Below are positions 1-8,810 of a stretch of 64,000 bases of DNA, piece by piece. Source of the DNA: an uncultured Bacillota bacterium (GTDB lineage: Bacteria; Bacillota_I; Bacilli_A; Culicoidibacterales; ZOR0006); assembly GCA_945956935.1 (NCBI GenBank), contig CAMFJD010000002.1, forward strand, positions 62,001-126,000, given 5' to 3'. How positions within the stretch are numbered: the stretch's first letter is position 1; each line of letters starts with the position of its first letter. A program made the position numbers and the translations under genes. The notes under the pieces are model-generated. The model saw nothing but the letters and a program-made list of their open reading frames with translations, searched no databases and was not told the DNA's origin.

Positions 1-20
1 TTCTATTATGTAAGAACGAA

Positions 21-57
21 ACAACCTTGATGAGCGAAATCTGAGGTTGTTTTTTCT
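21..57 (+). terminator. Intrinsic terminator of an upstream gene
   Basis: A 7-bp stem (ACAACCT at 21-27, AGGTTGT at 44-50) is followed by a T run. It probably ends transcription of a gene left of the window. Confidence 0.75.
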
Positions 58-116
58 CTTTGTGCTTGGAAAAGTAAGGACTGAGCACTTTGGATAATGA
101 AATAAGTAGCATCATG

Positions 117-140
117 TATAATAAAAAAATATGAAGGAGA
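117..140 (+). promoter_or_regulatory. -10 box and RBS of the MATE gene
   Basis: TATAAT at 117-122 is a perfect -10 hexamer. No good -35 lies at the right distance. GAAGGAGA ends at 140, eight bases before the ATG at 149, and fixes that start. Confidence 0.5.
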
Positions 141-148
141 CAAAGTAG

Positions 149-1486
149 ATGTCAAAAGGAAAAGATTTAACAGTTGGAAAAGAGTTGCCAGCGTTATTAC
201 AACTTGCATTACCAATTATGTTGAGTTCGTTATTGCAAATGACGTATAATTTTGTTGATATGATTTTTGTGGGGAAATTGGGAAGCGATGCAATTGCTAG
301 TGTTGGAACTGCCAGTTCATTTGTGAATCTCGGATATGCTATTAATGCATTAGTTGTGATCGGTGCAGGGATTAAAGTGTCACATGCCGTTGGGCAAAAA
401 AATCAACAAGAGATAGGATTTTTCCTACATGCTGCATATAGATTTAATGCTGGACTTGCATTAGTATACGTATTGATATTACTCATTTTTGTTCGTCCAT
501 TCATTAATTTTTTTGATCTGCCAACTGTAGTGAGTCAACAAGCTATGATTTACTTAGCGCTAAGTGCTATTATGTTAATTCCAAGTTTTTTTAACATTTT
601 ATATAGTCGTTTATTTAGTAGTTTTGGTGATAGTAAAACGGCACTAATAGTGAGTACTATTGGTGTAGTAGTCAATATTGTGCTAGATCCTTTATTGATT
701 TTCACATGTAATCTTGGAGTTGCTGGTGCGGCGATAGCTAGTATTTTAGCTAATCTATTGATGACTGCTTTATTTATTTGGTATTCGAGGCAGTGGATAC
801 CAAACGAGATGCGAGGTTTTATTCGTGTGCCTAGAAGGTATTTTCAATCGATTGCTAAACTCGGCTTTCCAATGACAACTCAACGTGTCCTGTTTACGAT
901 TATAGGTATCCTTATGGCGAAGTTAATCGCTTTATATGGAGCAGATGCTGTTGCGGCACAAAAAATTGGCTTGCAAATTGAATCATTAACTTTTATGGTC
1001 ATCGGTGGCTTGAATGCGGCAACTGCAAGTTTTATTGGTCAAAACTTTGGGGCGAAAAAATGGATACGTATAAAAAATGGCTATAAAAATGCTATACGTG
1101 TTGCATTATGTTATACTGCATGTACAATGACAATTTTCTTATTTTTCCCCGAACCAATTGTACGTATTTTTGTAGATACGCCGGAAACAGTCCAGTTATC
1201 TGTTGATTATTTGCGCATCATTGGTTTAACTCAATTGTTTTCAGCAATTGAAATGGTGACTAATGGAGCATTTTCAGGATTAGGTCAAGCAAAGTATCCA
1301 GCAATTATTAGTATTAGTTTTACAGCCATGCGTGTACCAATTGCACTTGCATTGATGCCATTTATAGGTTTGAATGGTGTTTGGTGGAGTTTAGCCATCA
1401 GTAGTGCGCTAAAAGGAATTATTGCATACATCGTATTTAAGCAGAAAGGTATGAAAAAGTATGAAGCAAATTTTAAAACAATGTAG
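149..1486 (+). CDS. MATE family multidrug/cation antiporter
   Basis: This is a 445-residue inner-membrane protein with about twelve hydrophobic segments. The N-terminus reads LPIMLSSLLQMTYNFVDMIFVG, the conserved first helix of MATE (NorM/DinF-like) transporters, and a second, similar half starts near residue 230 (KLGFPMTTQRVLFTI). The length is typical. Members export drugs or metabolites in exchange for Na+ or H+; the substrate cannot be read from sequence. A good RBS precedes the ATG. The 3' end overlaps gshF by 26 bases, so the two are probably translated together, which allows but does not prove a link to thiol or redox metabolism. Confidence 0.93.
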   Translation: MSKGKDLTVGKELPALLQLALPIMLSSLLQMTYNFVDMIFVGKLGSDAIASVGTASSFVNLGYAINALVVIGAGIKVSHAVGQKNQQEIGFFLHAAYRFNAGLALVYVLILLIFVRPFINFFDLPTVVSQQAMIYLALSAIMLIPSFFNILYSRLFSSFGDSKTALIVSTIGVVVNIVLDPLLIFTCNLGVAGAAIASILANLLMTALFIWYSRQWIPNEMRGFIRVPRRYFQSIAKLGFPMTTQRVLFTIIGILMAKLIALYGADAVAAQKIGLQIESLTFMVIGGLNAATASFIGQNFGAKKWIRIKNGYKNAIRVALCYTACTMTIFLFFPEPIVRIFVDTPETVQLSVDYLRIIGLTQLFSAIEMVTNGAFSGLGQAKYPAIISISFTAMRVPIALALMPFIGLNGVWWSLAISSALKGIIAYIVFKQKGMKKYEANFKTM

Positions 1487-3731
1487 TCCATATGAATTAA
1501 GTCAAGGGAATTTTGGCCTTGAACGAGAAGCGCTGCGTGTGAATCGTAATGGTGAAATTGCGCATACGGATCATCCGAGCGTTTTTGGTGATAAATTATC
1601 TCATCCTTATATTACAACTGATTTTGCTGAAAGTCAGGTGGAACTTATCACGCCAACTTTCTCAACACCAGCAAAAGCACATGAGTTTTTAACAGCATTA
1701 TACGATATTGTGGCACTTGAACTAGGAGATGAACTTTTATGGCCACAGTCAATGCCAGCAATTGTCGATGAAACAAAAATTACGGTGGCAACGTATGGTC
1801 CAGATGGTGAAAGTGCGCGACTTTATCGTGAGCATTTGGCGAAGCGTTATGGTGTGAAAAAACAACTGATTTCGGGAATTCATTTTAATTTTTCATTTGC
1901 TGATGAACTATTGCGAAAATGGTATCAATTTAGTGATCATTCGTTAACGTATAGTGATTTTTGTAATCAAGTATATTTAAAGCTTGTTCGACAATATTTA
2001 CGTTATCGATGGTTACTTGTCTATATTTTTGGTGCAACATCAACAGTTCATGAAAGTTATTGTTTAGAATGTGAAAAAGAATCACATTCTGTATCATTGA
2101 GAAATAGTAAATGTGGGTATCAAAATGATGAACCATTATATGCTAATTATGATTCAGTTACTGAATATGTTGCAAGTGTTGAACAATTTATTAGTGATGA
2201 AAAAATTATTTCCTCGAAAGAATTTTATAATCAAATTCGTTTAAAGGCGAAAGATGCAAATGACCCACTTGCATCACTACTAACAGATGGTATTCAGTAT
2301 GTTGAGATGCGCACAATTGACATTAATCCATTTGAAAAAGCGGGTGTTGCTAAAGTTGATTTAGAGTTTTTACAATTTTTTTCTCTGTTTTTATTGACGC
2401 AACCGGATAATATGATAACTGATTGGCAAGAAGAAGCACAGCATAACTATGAAATGACAGCACGATTAGGAAGAATTGAAGACCTTGAATTATTGCGGGA
2501 TGGAAACCATGTCTATTTGCAGGCATGGGGCATTGAATTGTTAGATGAGATGCAACAATTGAATAAAGAGTTAGCTTTACCATTCCAAGAAGTGTTACGT
2601 CATGTGAAACAACGATTCGAAATACCAGAACAAACCTATGCAGGAAGAATTGCAAAACTCGTTGACGAATACGGTTATGTTGATGCACATTTGTTACTTG
2701 CAAAAACGTATGTTCAACAGGCGAAGAATCAAGCATATCGACTACAAGGGTTTGAACATTTAGAGTTATCAACACAAATTTTATTACGTGATGCGATTAA
2801 ATACGGTGTGCAAGTTGAGGTGCTCGATGAAACTGATAATTTTATTGCCTTATCAAAAAATGGACGAACAGAGTATATTCAACAAGCGACAAAAACATCA
2901 TTAGACAGTTATAGTAGCGTACTTGTGATGGAAAATAAAGTTGTGACAAAAAAGATATTGCAACGTGCGAATATTCCAGTACCGTATGGTCAAGTTTTCC
3001 AGAACATTTCCCAAGCTCAAAGTGCATATGAACAATTTGGAAAAGATGGCTTCGTTGTAAAACCAAAATCGACAAATTTTGGTCTAGGGATTTCAATTTT
3101 CACGCAAGGTGGTAGTTTAGCAGATTATACAAAGGCACTTGAAATTGCATTTGCACATGATCATGATGTCATTGTTGAAAACTTTATCGTTGGAAAAGAG
3201 TATCGTTTTTTAATTATTAATCGTGAAGTTGTTGGAGTGTTACATCGTGTACCAGCGAATGTTATTGGAGATGGTGAACGAACAATTCGAGAATTAGTAG
3301 CTATCAAAAATTTAGATCCACTTCGTGGAGTTGGCTATAAAACGCCGTTAGAAAAAATTAAATTAGATGAGAGTGCAAGACTTTTTTTAGCACAACATCA
3401 ACTGAATTTTGATAGTATTCCAGAAAAAGATAGCGTGATATATTTGCGAGAAAATTCAAATATCAGTACCGGTGGCGATAGTGTGGATTATACATCGTTT
3501 ATTCATCCAAGTTATTTTGAGATTGCTCAAAGAGCAGCTGAAGCAGTCGATGTGAATATTTGTGGAGTAGATATGATGATTGAAGATATTCAAAATTTTC
3601 ATAATTCAAGTATGTATGCTATTATCGAATTGAATTTCAATCCGGCTATACACATTCATTGCTTTCCTTATAAAGGTGAAAATCGACAAGTGGGTGAAAA
3701 GATACTGCAGGCACTTGGATTTCTTTCATAA
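1461..3731 (+). CDS. gshF: Bifunctional glutamate-cysteine ligase / glutathione synthetase (GshF)
   Basis: This 756-residue protein makes glutathione in two ATP-dependent steps. Residues 1 to about 480 are the GshA-type ligase (NFGLEREALRVN, ITTDFAESQVELITP, YVEMRTIDINPFE). Residues about 490-756 are an ATP-grasp domain replacing GshB (GFVVKPKSTNFGLGISIF, VENFIVGKEYRFLI, IIELNFNPAIHIHCFP). The length matches GshF of streptococci, enterococci and Listeria (about 750). The start lies inside the MATE gene, with AGAAAGG about 11 bases upstream. A terminator follows directly. GshF is common in Lactobacillales and absent from B. subtilis, so it is a lineage hint. Confidence 0.95.
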   Translation: MKQILKQCSPYELSQGNFGLEREALRVNRNGEIAHTDHPSVFGDKLSHPYITTDFAESQVELITPTFSTPAKAHEFLTALYDIVALELGDELLWPQSMPAIVDETKITVATYGPDGESARLYREHLAKRYGVKKQLISGIHFNFSFADELLRKWYQFSDHSLTYSDFCNQVYLKLVRQYLRYRWLLVYIFGATSTVHESYCLECEKESHSVSLRNSKCGYQNDEPLYANYDSVTEYVASVEQFISDEKIISSKEFYNQIRLKAKDANDPLASLLTDGIQYVEMRTIDINPFEKAGVAKVDLEFLQFFSLFLLTQPDNMITDWQEEAQHNYEMTARLGRIEDLELLRDGNHVYLQAWGIELLDEMQQLNKELALPFQEVLRHVKQRFEIPEQTYAGRIAKLVDEYGYVDAHLLLAKTYVQQAKNQAYRLQGFEHLELSTQILLRDAIKYGVQVEVLDETDNFIALSKNGRTEYIQQATKTSLDSYSSVLVMENKVVTKKILQRANIPVPYGQVFQNISQAQSAYEQFGKDGFVVKPKSTNFGLGISIFTQGGSLADYTKALEIAFAHDHDVIVENFIVGKEYRFLIINREVVGVLHRVPANVIGDGERTIRELVAIKNLDPLRGVGYKTPLEKIKLDESARLFLAQHQLNFDSIPEKDSVIYLRENSNISTGGDSVDYTSFIHPSYFEIAQRAAEAVDVNICGVDMMIEDIQNFHNSSMYAIIELNFNPAIHIHCFPYKGENRQVGEKILQALGFLS

Positions 3732-3757
3732 TCTAAACGATGAAGATATACATTGAC

Positions 3758-3803
3758 AAGTGACTAACACTATTAATTAAGGAGTGTTAAGTCACTTTTT
3801 TTG
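3758..3803 (+). terminator. Terminator after gshF
   Basis: The stem AAGTGACTAACAC (3758-3770) pairs with GTGTTAAGTCACTT (3783-3796) with one bulged base, followed by T7. It closes the MATE-gshF operon. Confidence 0.85.
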
Positions 3804-3827
3804 TTATATATACTGTATATTGACTAC

Positions 3828-3856
3828 TTGCTTGATTGTGAATCAAATTGTACAAT
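3828..3856 (+). promoter_or_regulatory. Sigma-A-like promoter for nudF-xerD
   Basis: TTGCTT at 3828-3833, 17 bases, then TACAAT at 3851-3856. It lies just after the gshF terminator and 22 bases before the nudF ATG. Confidence 0.6.
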
Positions 3857-3878
3857 AAAGAAGAAAGAAGGGAAAAAT

Positions 3879-4424
3879 ATGAAGCACTTAATAGAACAAA
3901 AAAAAACGTCAAGAAAGTATTTTTCGGGACGAGTTGTGAATGTGTACCAAGATACAGTAGTATTGCCGAATGGTAATACAGCAACTCGTGATGTCGTTCG
4001 ACATCCAGGAGGTGTATGTGTGCTAGCAATTACCCCAGAGAAGAAAATTGTTTTAGTACGACAGTATCGTTATCCGTTAGGACAACTCACATTGGAAATT
4101 CCAGCAGGAAAGCTTGACTCAACCGATATAGATCCAATGCAGGCAGCATTACGAGAATTAGCAGAAGAAACACCGTATACAGCGCAAACGTTAGAATGGC
4201 TGTATTCATTTTACCCCACACCTGGTTTTTGTGATGAGAAATTGCATATGTATATTGCACGTGACATTTATCTCAACAGTGAATTAACACCAGATGATGA
4301 TGAGTTCCTCGATGTTGAATACTATAGTGTCGAAGAAGTTCAAACGATGATTGCAAGTGGTGAAATTACAGATGGAAAAACAATTATGGCAATACAGTCA
4401 TACATGTTATCACAGGATTGCTAA
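3879..4424 (+). CDS. nudF: ADP-ribose pyrophosphatase (Nudix hydrolase)
   Basis: The 181-residue protein probably hydrolyses ADP-ribose to AMP and ribose 5-phosphate, removing a by-product of NAD turnover. The Nudix box region reads GKLDSTDIDPMQAALRELAEET, with the catalytic REL.EE core intact. The box is one residue longer than the usual G-x5-E-x7-REUxEE spacing, and the glycine after EET is a proline (EETPY). The start at 3879 is chosen because GAAGGG lies seven bases upstream; an in-frame upstream ATG at 3801 has no RBS. It is followed by xerD after two bases, as nudF is in several Bacilli. Confidence 0.88.
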   Translation: MKHLIEQKKTSRKYFSGRVVNVYQDTVVLPNGNTATRDVVRHPGGVCVLAITPEKKIVLVRQYRYPLGQLTLEIPAGKLDSTDIDPMQAALRELAEETPYTAQTLEWLYSFYPTPGFCDEKLHMYIARDIYLNSELTPDDDEFLDVEYYSVEEVQTMIASGEITDGKTIMAIQSYMLSQDC

Positions 4425-4426
4425 AT

Positions 4427-5350
4427 ATGAGTGATTACACAAAGCTTTATGCCACCTCATTATGGGAACCAGTTGAACTTTTTTTAACGTATAACACAAT
4501 AGAAAAAGGGTTAAGTAAACAAACAATTGCAAGTTATCGGCAAAATTTACGTCAATATGTCATTTCATTATATCAACAGCAGATAACAAGTTGGCCAGAT
4601 GTAACAATTACACATATTTATGTTTTACTTGATGAGCAAATGCAAGCAGGGAAAGCAAAACGTACAATGGCTCAAATGATGACGACATTGAGATTGTTCC
4701 ATAAATTTCTTTTTTTAGAGCAAATTGTTGAAATTAATATAGCGCAACAATTGGAATTACCAAAAGTTTCTAAGCATTTACCGGTACACTTAACTTGGAG
4801 TGAAGTTGAACGATTATTGGCAGTTGATATCACAGAAAAGAATGCTCCAATTGACTTTCGGAATCTTGTTATGTTAGAGGTTATGTATGGTACAGGAATG
4901 CGAGTATCAGAGCTGTTGGCATTAAAATGGGAAGATATTAATATGTTAATGGGTTTTATTCGTTGTATTGGAAAGGGAGATAAAGAGCGATTGTTACCAA
5001 TAAATACATATACAATAGGATTAATTGACGAATATCAGACGTATGCATATCCCCAATTGAATAAAAAGCAAAGTGCATATGTATTTGTGAGTCGACGTGG
5101 AGATGTTTTAACACGACAAGCTTTTTGGAAAATTTTAAAGCAATTGGCAAAAGAAGCAGGTATTACGAAGACGATTTCACCACATACATTACGACACTCG
5201 TTTGCAACGCACTTACTTGAAAATGGAGCAGATTTACGAAGTGTTCAAGCTTTGTTAGGACATACTGATATTTCGACAACACAAATTTATACTCATATTA
5301 CAAATCATCGATTACAAGAAATGTATACAAAACATCACCCGCGAGCATAA
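4427..5350 (+). CDS. xerD: XerD-like site-specific tyrosine recombinase
   Basis: This 307-residue tyrosine recombinase probably resolves chromosome dimers at dif with a XerC partner that is not in the window. The N-terminal SAM-like core-binding domain spans about residues 10-95. The catalytic domain carries the expected set: Arg in GTGMRVSELL, Lys in GKGDKERLL, His-Arg in HTLRHSFATHLL, His in LGHTDISTTQ and nucleophile Tyr in IYTH. ATG 4427 is preferred to TTG 4418 because AGGA at 4414-4417 is nine bases upstream. The nudF-xerD pairing resembles B. subtilis, where xerD (ripX) is near nudF and followed by deoB. Confidence 0.9.
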   Translation: MSDYTKLYATSLWEPVELFLTYNTIEKGLSKQTIASYRQNLRQYVISLYQQQITSWPDVTITHIYVLLDEQMQAGKAKRTMAQMMTTLRLFHKFLFLEQIVEINIAQQLELPKVSKHLPVHLTWSEVERLLAVDITEKNAPIDFRNLVMLEVMYGTGMRVSELLALKWEDINMLMGFIRCIGKGDKERLLPINTYTIGLIDEYQTYAYPQLNKKQSAYVFVSRRGDVLTRQAFWKILKQLAKEAGITKTISPHTLRHSFATHLLENGADLRSVQALLGHTDISTTQIYTHITNHRLQEMYTKHHPRA

Positions 5351-5367
5351 GTAGGTGGTGTTTTTTG
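5330..5367 (+). terminator. Terminator overlapping the xerD 3' end
   Basis: AAACATCACC (5330-5339) pairs with GGTGGTGTTT (5354-5363) with one T-G wobble, followed by T6. The left arm is inside the xerD coding sequence. Confidence 0.75.
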
Positions 5368-5490
5368 ATAGCGGTGTTACTTTTATGTGCGAAATCGAGT
5401 TGTAAAACCAAAAGGAGTTTAATTATCGATTAAAAAAAGTCGAAAACGTTGGAAAATTCAAGTGTGACTAGTCATCAATATAAGAAAACA

Positions 5491-5499
5491 TGGTATAAT
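5491..5499 (+). promoter_or_regulatory. Extended -10 promoter for deoB
   Basis: TGGTATAAT is a TGn-extended -10. There is no convincing -35 at 17 bases. The deoB ATG follows 29 bases later. Confidence 0.6.
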
Positions 5500-5528
5500 A
5501 GATATACATTTTTTTAGAGGTGAGAGCA

Positions 5529-6713
5529 ATGAAGAAGTTCAAACGCGCATTTATTATTGTTTTAGATTCAGCAGGAATTGGTGAATTACCAGATGCAGCA
5601 CAATATGGAGATATTGGAGCGAATACAATTGGTAATATTGCTAAAGCGAAAGGTGGTTTACATTTACCGACGCTTGCATCATTAGGATTAGGAAATATTG
5701 CTCCAATTGAAGGGGTGCCAACGCAGGATGCTGTTCAGGCATATTATACAAAAATGGCTGAATTATCAGTTGGAAAAGACACAATGACAGGTCATTGGGA
5801 GTTTATGGGGTTACATATTACACAACCGTTCCAGGTATTTACCGACACAGGATTTCCACAAGAACTGCTTGATGAATTAAGTGCCCAAACAGGGTATGAA
5901 TTTATCGGTAATTATTCAGCAAGCGGAACAGAAATCTTAGATGATCTCGGTGAAGAACATATGGCGACAAAAAAATTGATCGTCTATACGTCAGCTGATT
6001 CAGTATTACAAATTGCTGCACACGAAGAAATTGTACCAATTGAGGAATTGTGGCGTATTTGTGAAATCGCACGTAAAATTACGTTGAAAGAAGAATGGAA
6101 AGTGGGGCGTATTATTGCACGTCCGTTTATTGGAACTGGAAAAGGCAGCTTCCAACGCACACCAAATCGTCATGATTATGCATTGAAACCATTCGACAAA
6201 ACTGTGATGAATTACTTAGATGAAAGTGGTTATGATGTTATTTCTTTAGGTAAAATTGCTGATATTTATGATAATGAAGGAGTAACACGAGCAATTAAAA
6301 CAAAATCAAATGACGATGGAATGGCAAAAATTGTTGAGATTGCAAAAGAAGAATTCAATGGATTAGCCTATTTAAATCTTGTTGATTTCGATGCTGTGTA
6401 TGGACATCGTCGTAACCCAATTGGGTATGGCGATGCATTAGAAACATTTGACCGACAATTACCGGATTTACTAACGGAATTAACAGACGAAGATATTCTA
6501 TTTATTACTGCTGATCATGGAAATGATCCAACAGCACCAGGAAGTGACCATACACGTGAATACGTACCATTAATTATTTATAGCAAAGCATTTGAAAATC
6601 CAACTGCATTGCCAGTGCGTGAATCATTTGCTGATCTTGGTGCAACAGTTGCAACGTTATTTGATGTGCAGAGCCCAGCAATTGGAACGACTTTTGCCAA
6701 TGAACTTGAATAA
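5529..6713 (+). CDS. deoB: Phosphopentomutase
   Basis: The 394-residue protein interconverts (deoxy)ribose 1-phosphate and 5-phosphate in nucleoside catabolism. It is an alkaline-phosphatase-superfamily enzyme with metal-site motifs [13 protein letters not shown] near the N-terminus, the TMTGHWE segment around residue 85, and [11 protein letters not shown] and [11 protein letters not shown] near the C-terminus. The length matches DeoB (about 390). ATG 5529 follows AGAGGTGAG; an in-frame GTG at 5520 overlaps that RBS and is less likely. No nucleoside phosphorylase follows, so deoB stands outside the usual deo operon here; mtnN and udk elsewhere in the window are other nucleoside salvage genes. 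Confidence 0.95.
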   Translation: MKKFKRAFIIVLDSAGIGELPDAAQYGDIGANTIGNIAKAKGGLHLPTLASLGLGNIAPIEGVPTQDAVQAYYTKMAELSVGKDTMTGHWEFMGLHITQPFQVFTDTGFPQELLDELSAQTGYEFIGNYSASGTEILDDLGEEHMATKKLIVYTSADSVLQIAAHEEIVPIEELWRICEIARKITLKEEWKVGRIIARPFIGTGKGSFQRTPNRHDYALKPFDKTVMNYLDESGYDVISLGKIADIYDNEGVTRAIKTKSNDDGMAKIVEIAKEEFNGLAYLNLVDFDAVYGHRRNPIGYGDALETFDRQLPDLLTELTDEDILFITADHGNDPTAPGSDHTREYVPLIIYSKAFENPTALPVRESFADLGATVATLFDVQSPAIGTTFANELE

Positions 6714-6780
6714 TTCTCAAAATCTAGTATGATTAAGGAAGTGCAGTTAACGCAAGAACTTAAACGAGGTGTATCTACTT

Positions 6781-7881
6781 ATGAAAGAAATTGATTTAAA
6801 AATCAATGGTGAAATTAAGCGTTTGACAAATCGAACTTTTAAGTTTGATGAACGAATTGGTGAAGGCTGGTTTTCGGCTGTTTATTTTTTGAAAACACAA
6901 AAAATTGTAGAACAATTTAAAGCAGATAATATTGTGACAATGCAATTTTTTCAACGTCGAAATGCGATTTTATGTGGAATCGATGAAGCAATTGCCCTTA
7001 TTCATACTTTTGCTAAAAATCCAGAAGAATTAGAGATTCATGCATTACATGATGGTGATCAGATTTCACCATTTGAAACTGTTATGACAATTACTGGTCC
7101 ATATCAATATTTTGGATATTTAGAAGGACTTATTGATGGGATTTTAGCCCGTCGTTCCTCTGTTGCAACACATGTTTATGAAGTAGTTAAGTCGGCAGGT
7201 AATAAAGACGTGATTTTTATGGGAGATCGTGATGATCATTACCAACAACAAGCAGGTGATGGTTATGCGGCGTATATTGGTGGCATGACAGCCCAAGCAA
7301 CCCATGCTATGAATGAGTGGTGGGGGAAACAAGGAATGGGAACAATGCCTCATGCTTTAATTCAAATTTTTGATGGTGATATCGTAGCCGCTTGTCATGC
7401 ATATCGTGCAACGTTTCCAGAAGATAATTTAGTTGCATTAGTTGATTATAATAATGATGTTATTGCGGATACATTAAAGGTTGCGAATGAGTTTGGGAAA
7501 GACTTATATGGCGTACGTATTGATACATCAGCAACGATGATTGATAAATATTTTATGCGGCATCCAGAAGTACTTGGTACGTTTGATCCTCGTGGTGTCA
7601 ATCCTGAATTAGTTTTTGCATTGCGAAAAGCATTAGATGATGCTGGACATCAACATGTGAAAATTATTGCAAGTGGTGGGCTGACAACTTCAAAAATTCG
7701 TCGTTTCGAAGAGCAACGAACACCAGTTGATACATATGGTGTTGGTTCTAGTTTATTGAAAGTCAATATTGGCTTCACGGGTGATAATGTCTCACTAAAT
7801 GGTGAAGCACAGGCAAAGGCTGGTCGTGTGTATCGACCAAATCCACGACTTGAGCATGTTGAATACGCGAAAGGAGAATAA
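6781..7881 (+). CDS. Nicotinate phosphoribosyltransferase, short form
   Basis: The 366-residue protein joins nicotinate to PRPP, making nicotinate mononucleotide, the entry step of NAD salvage. Motifs seen include the N-terminal FKFDERIGEGWFSAVYF, ARRSSVATHVYEV, PHALIQIFDGD, YGVRIDTSA and the phosphate-binding KIIASGGLTTSKI. It is shorter than the roughly 480-residue PncB of many Bacilli and resembles the compact NAPRTases of some Bacillota and archaea. The start at 6781 has GAGGTG upstream. It is followed directly by nadE (stop 7881, ATG 7885), so both act in one pathway and one transcript. Confidence 0.9.
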   Translation: MKEIDLKINGEIKRLTNRTFKFDERIGEGWFSAVYFLKTQKIVEQFKADNIVTMQFFQRRNAILCGIDEAIALIHTFAKNPEELEIHALHDGDQISPFETVMTITGPYQYFGYLEGLIDGILARRSSVATHVYEVVKSAGNKDVIFMGDRDDHYQQQAGDGYAAYIGGMTAQATHAMNEWWGKQGMGTMPHALIQIFDGDIVAACHAYRATFPEDNLVALVDYNNDVIADTLKVANEFGKDLYGVRIDTSATMIDKYFMRHPEVLGTFDPRGVNPELVFALRKALDDAGHQHVKIIASGGLTTSKIRRFEEQRTPVDTYGVGSSLLKVNIGFTGDNVSLNGEAQAKAGRVYRPNPRLEHVEYAKGE

Positions 7882-7884
7882 GTG

Positions 7885-8634
7885 ATGGATTTACAAGCAT
7901 ATATTGATTATTTAGTATCATGGTTGCAAGAAACTGTTACAAGAACAGGTGCAAAAGGATTGATTGTTGGTGTAAGTGGTGGAATTGATTCTGCTTTAGT
8001 AGCACATTTGATTAAGCGTGCGTGTCCAACGGCTTCATTAGGTGTTATTCTACCTTGCAACAGTAATCCACAAGATAAAGCGGACGCATTAGCAGTCATT
8101 GAGAGTGCACAACTTGACTTTGTTGAAGTTGATTTATCTGCAACACGAGATACGTTACTTACAACATTATCTACGGTTACACCGACAGATACATCGAATT
8201 GGAATCTTGTTGATGGAAATATGCGTGCGCGATTACGTATGACGACGTTATATGCGTTAGCTCAAAACAATGGTTATCTTGTTGTAGGAACAGATAATGC
8301 TGCTGAATGGCACACTGGATACTTTACCAAATTTGGTGATGGTGGAGTTGATCTTGTACCACTTGTACACTTAACAAAAGGACAGGTACGAGAAGCAGCA
8401 AGCCTTGTTGGTGTTCCTGAACAAGTCATTACGAAAGCACCGACAGCGGGATTATGGGAAGGTCAAACGGATGAAAATGAAATGGGTACAACCTATGATA
8501 TGATTGATGCATATTTACTAGGCCAAACAATCCCAGATCGTGATCGTGAAATTATCGAACGTTTGCATGCTGTATCGGCACATAAACGAACAACTGCTGC
8601 AGCTCCAGCAAATATGATAGGTGAAGATAAATAA
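7885..8634 (+). CDS. nadE: NAD+ synthetase, ammonia-dependent
   Basis: The 249-residue protein amidates nicotinate adenine dinucleotide to NAD+. It has the PP-loop VGVSGGIDSALVAHL near residue 28, the deamido-NAD-binding region MRARLRMTTLYALAQ, and GTDNAAEWHTGYFTKFGDGG. It lacks the N-terminal nitrilase domain, so ammonia rather than glutamine is the donor. ATG 7885 is chosen over GTG 7882 because AAGGAG at 7871-7876 is eight bases away. It is the second gene of the NAPRTase-nadE pair; the middle enzyme NadD is encoded at 57.9 kb. Confidence 0.94.
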   Translation: MDLQAYIDYLVSWLQETVTRTGAKGLIVGVSGGIDSALVAHLIKRACPTASLGVILPCNSNPQDKADALAVIESAQLDFVEVDLSATRDTLLTTLSTVTPTDTSNWNLVDGNMRARLRMTTLYALAQNNGYLVVGTDNAAEWHTGYFTKFGDGGVDLVPLVHLTKGQVREAASLVGVPEQVITKAPTAGLWEGQTDENEMGTTYDMIDAYLLGQTIPDRDREIIERLHAVSAHKRTTAAAPANMIGEDK

Positions 8635-8642
8635 ACCAATAC

Positions 8643-8712
8643 AAGTGATAACACTGTTTCTCCTGGCTACCTTTGTCAAGAAAGGATGAATAGAAACGTT
8701 ATCACTTTTTCA
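8643..8712 (+). terminator. Long hairpin terminator after nadE
   Basis: AAGTGATAAC (8643-8652) pairs with GTTATCACTT (8698-8707). Inside it GTTTCT (8656-8661) pairs with AGAAAC (8692-8697), leaving a 30-base loop. A T run follows. A further outer match, CAATACAAGTG with CACTTGTGTATTG, surrounds it. Confidence 0.65.
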
Positions 8713-8776
8713 CTTGTGTATTGATTGGATAAATTTCAATAAAATTGATTGGCATATGTTCGTTTATACCATTTTT

Positions 8777-8785
8777 TGTTATAAT
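8777..8785 (+). promoter_or_regulatory. Extended -10 promoter for ruvAB-queA
   Basis: TGTTATAAT is a TGn-extended perfect -10, 25 bases before the ruvA ATG. The -35 region is poor. Confidence 0.55.
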
Positions 8786-8810
8786 AAAGCGATAGAAAAG
8801 AGTGAGAATT

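Noticed and set aside
2350-2775. 141-codon minus-strand frame inside gshF
   Set aside because: It is fully covered by gshF, has no RBS and an unnatural Leu/His/Val-rich composition, so it is a shadow frame.
5351-5528. Small RNA in the xerD-deoB gap
   Set aside because: Only the xerD terminator and an extended -10 are seen; no further structure.
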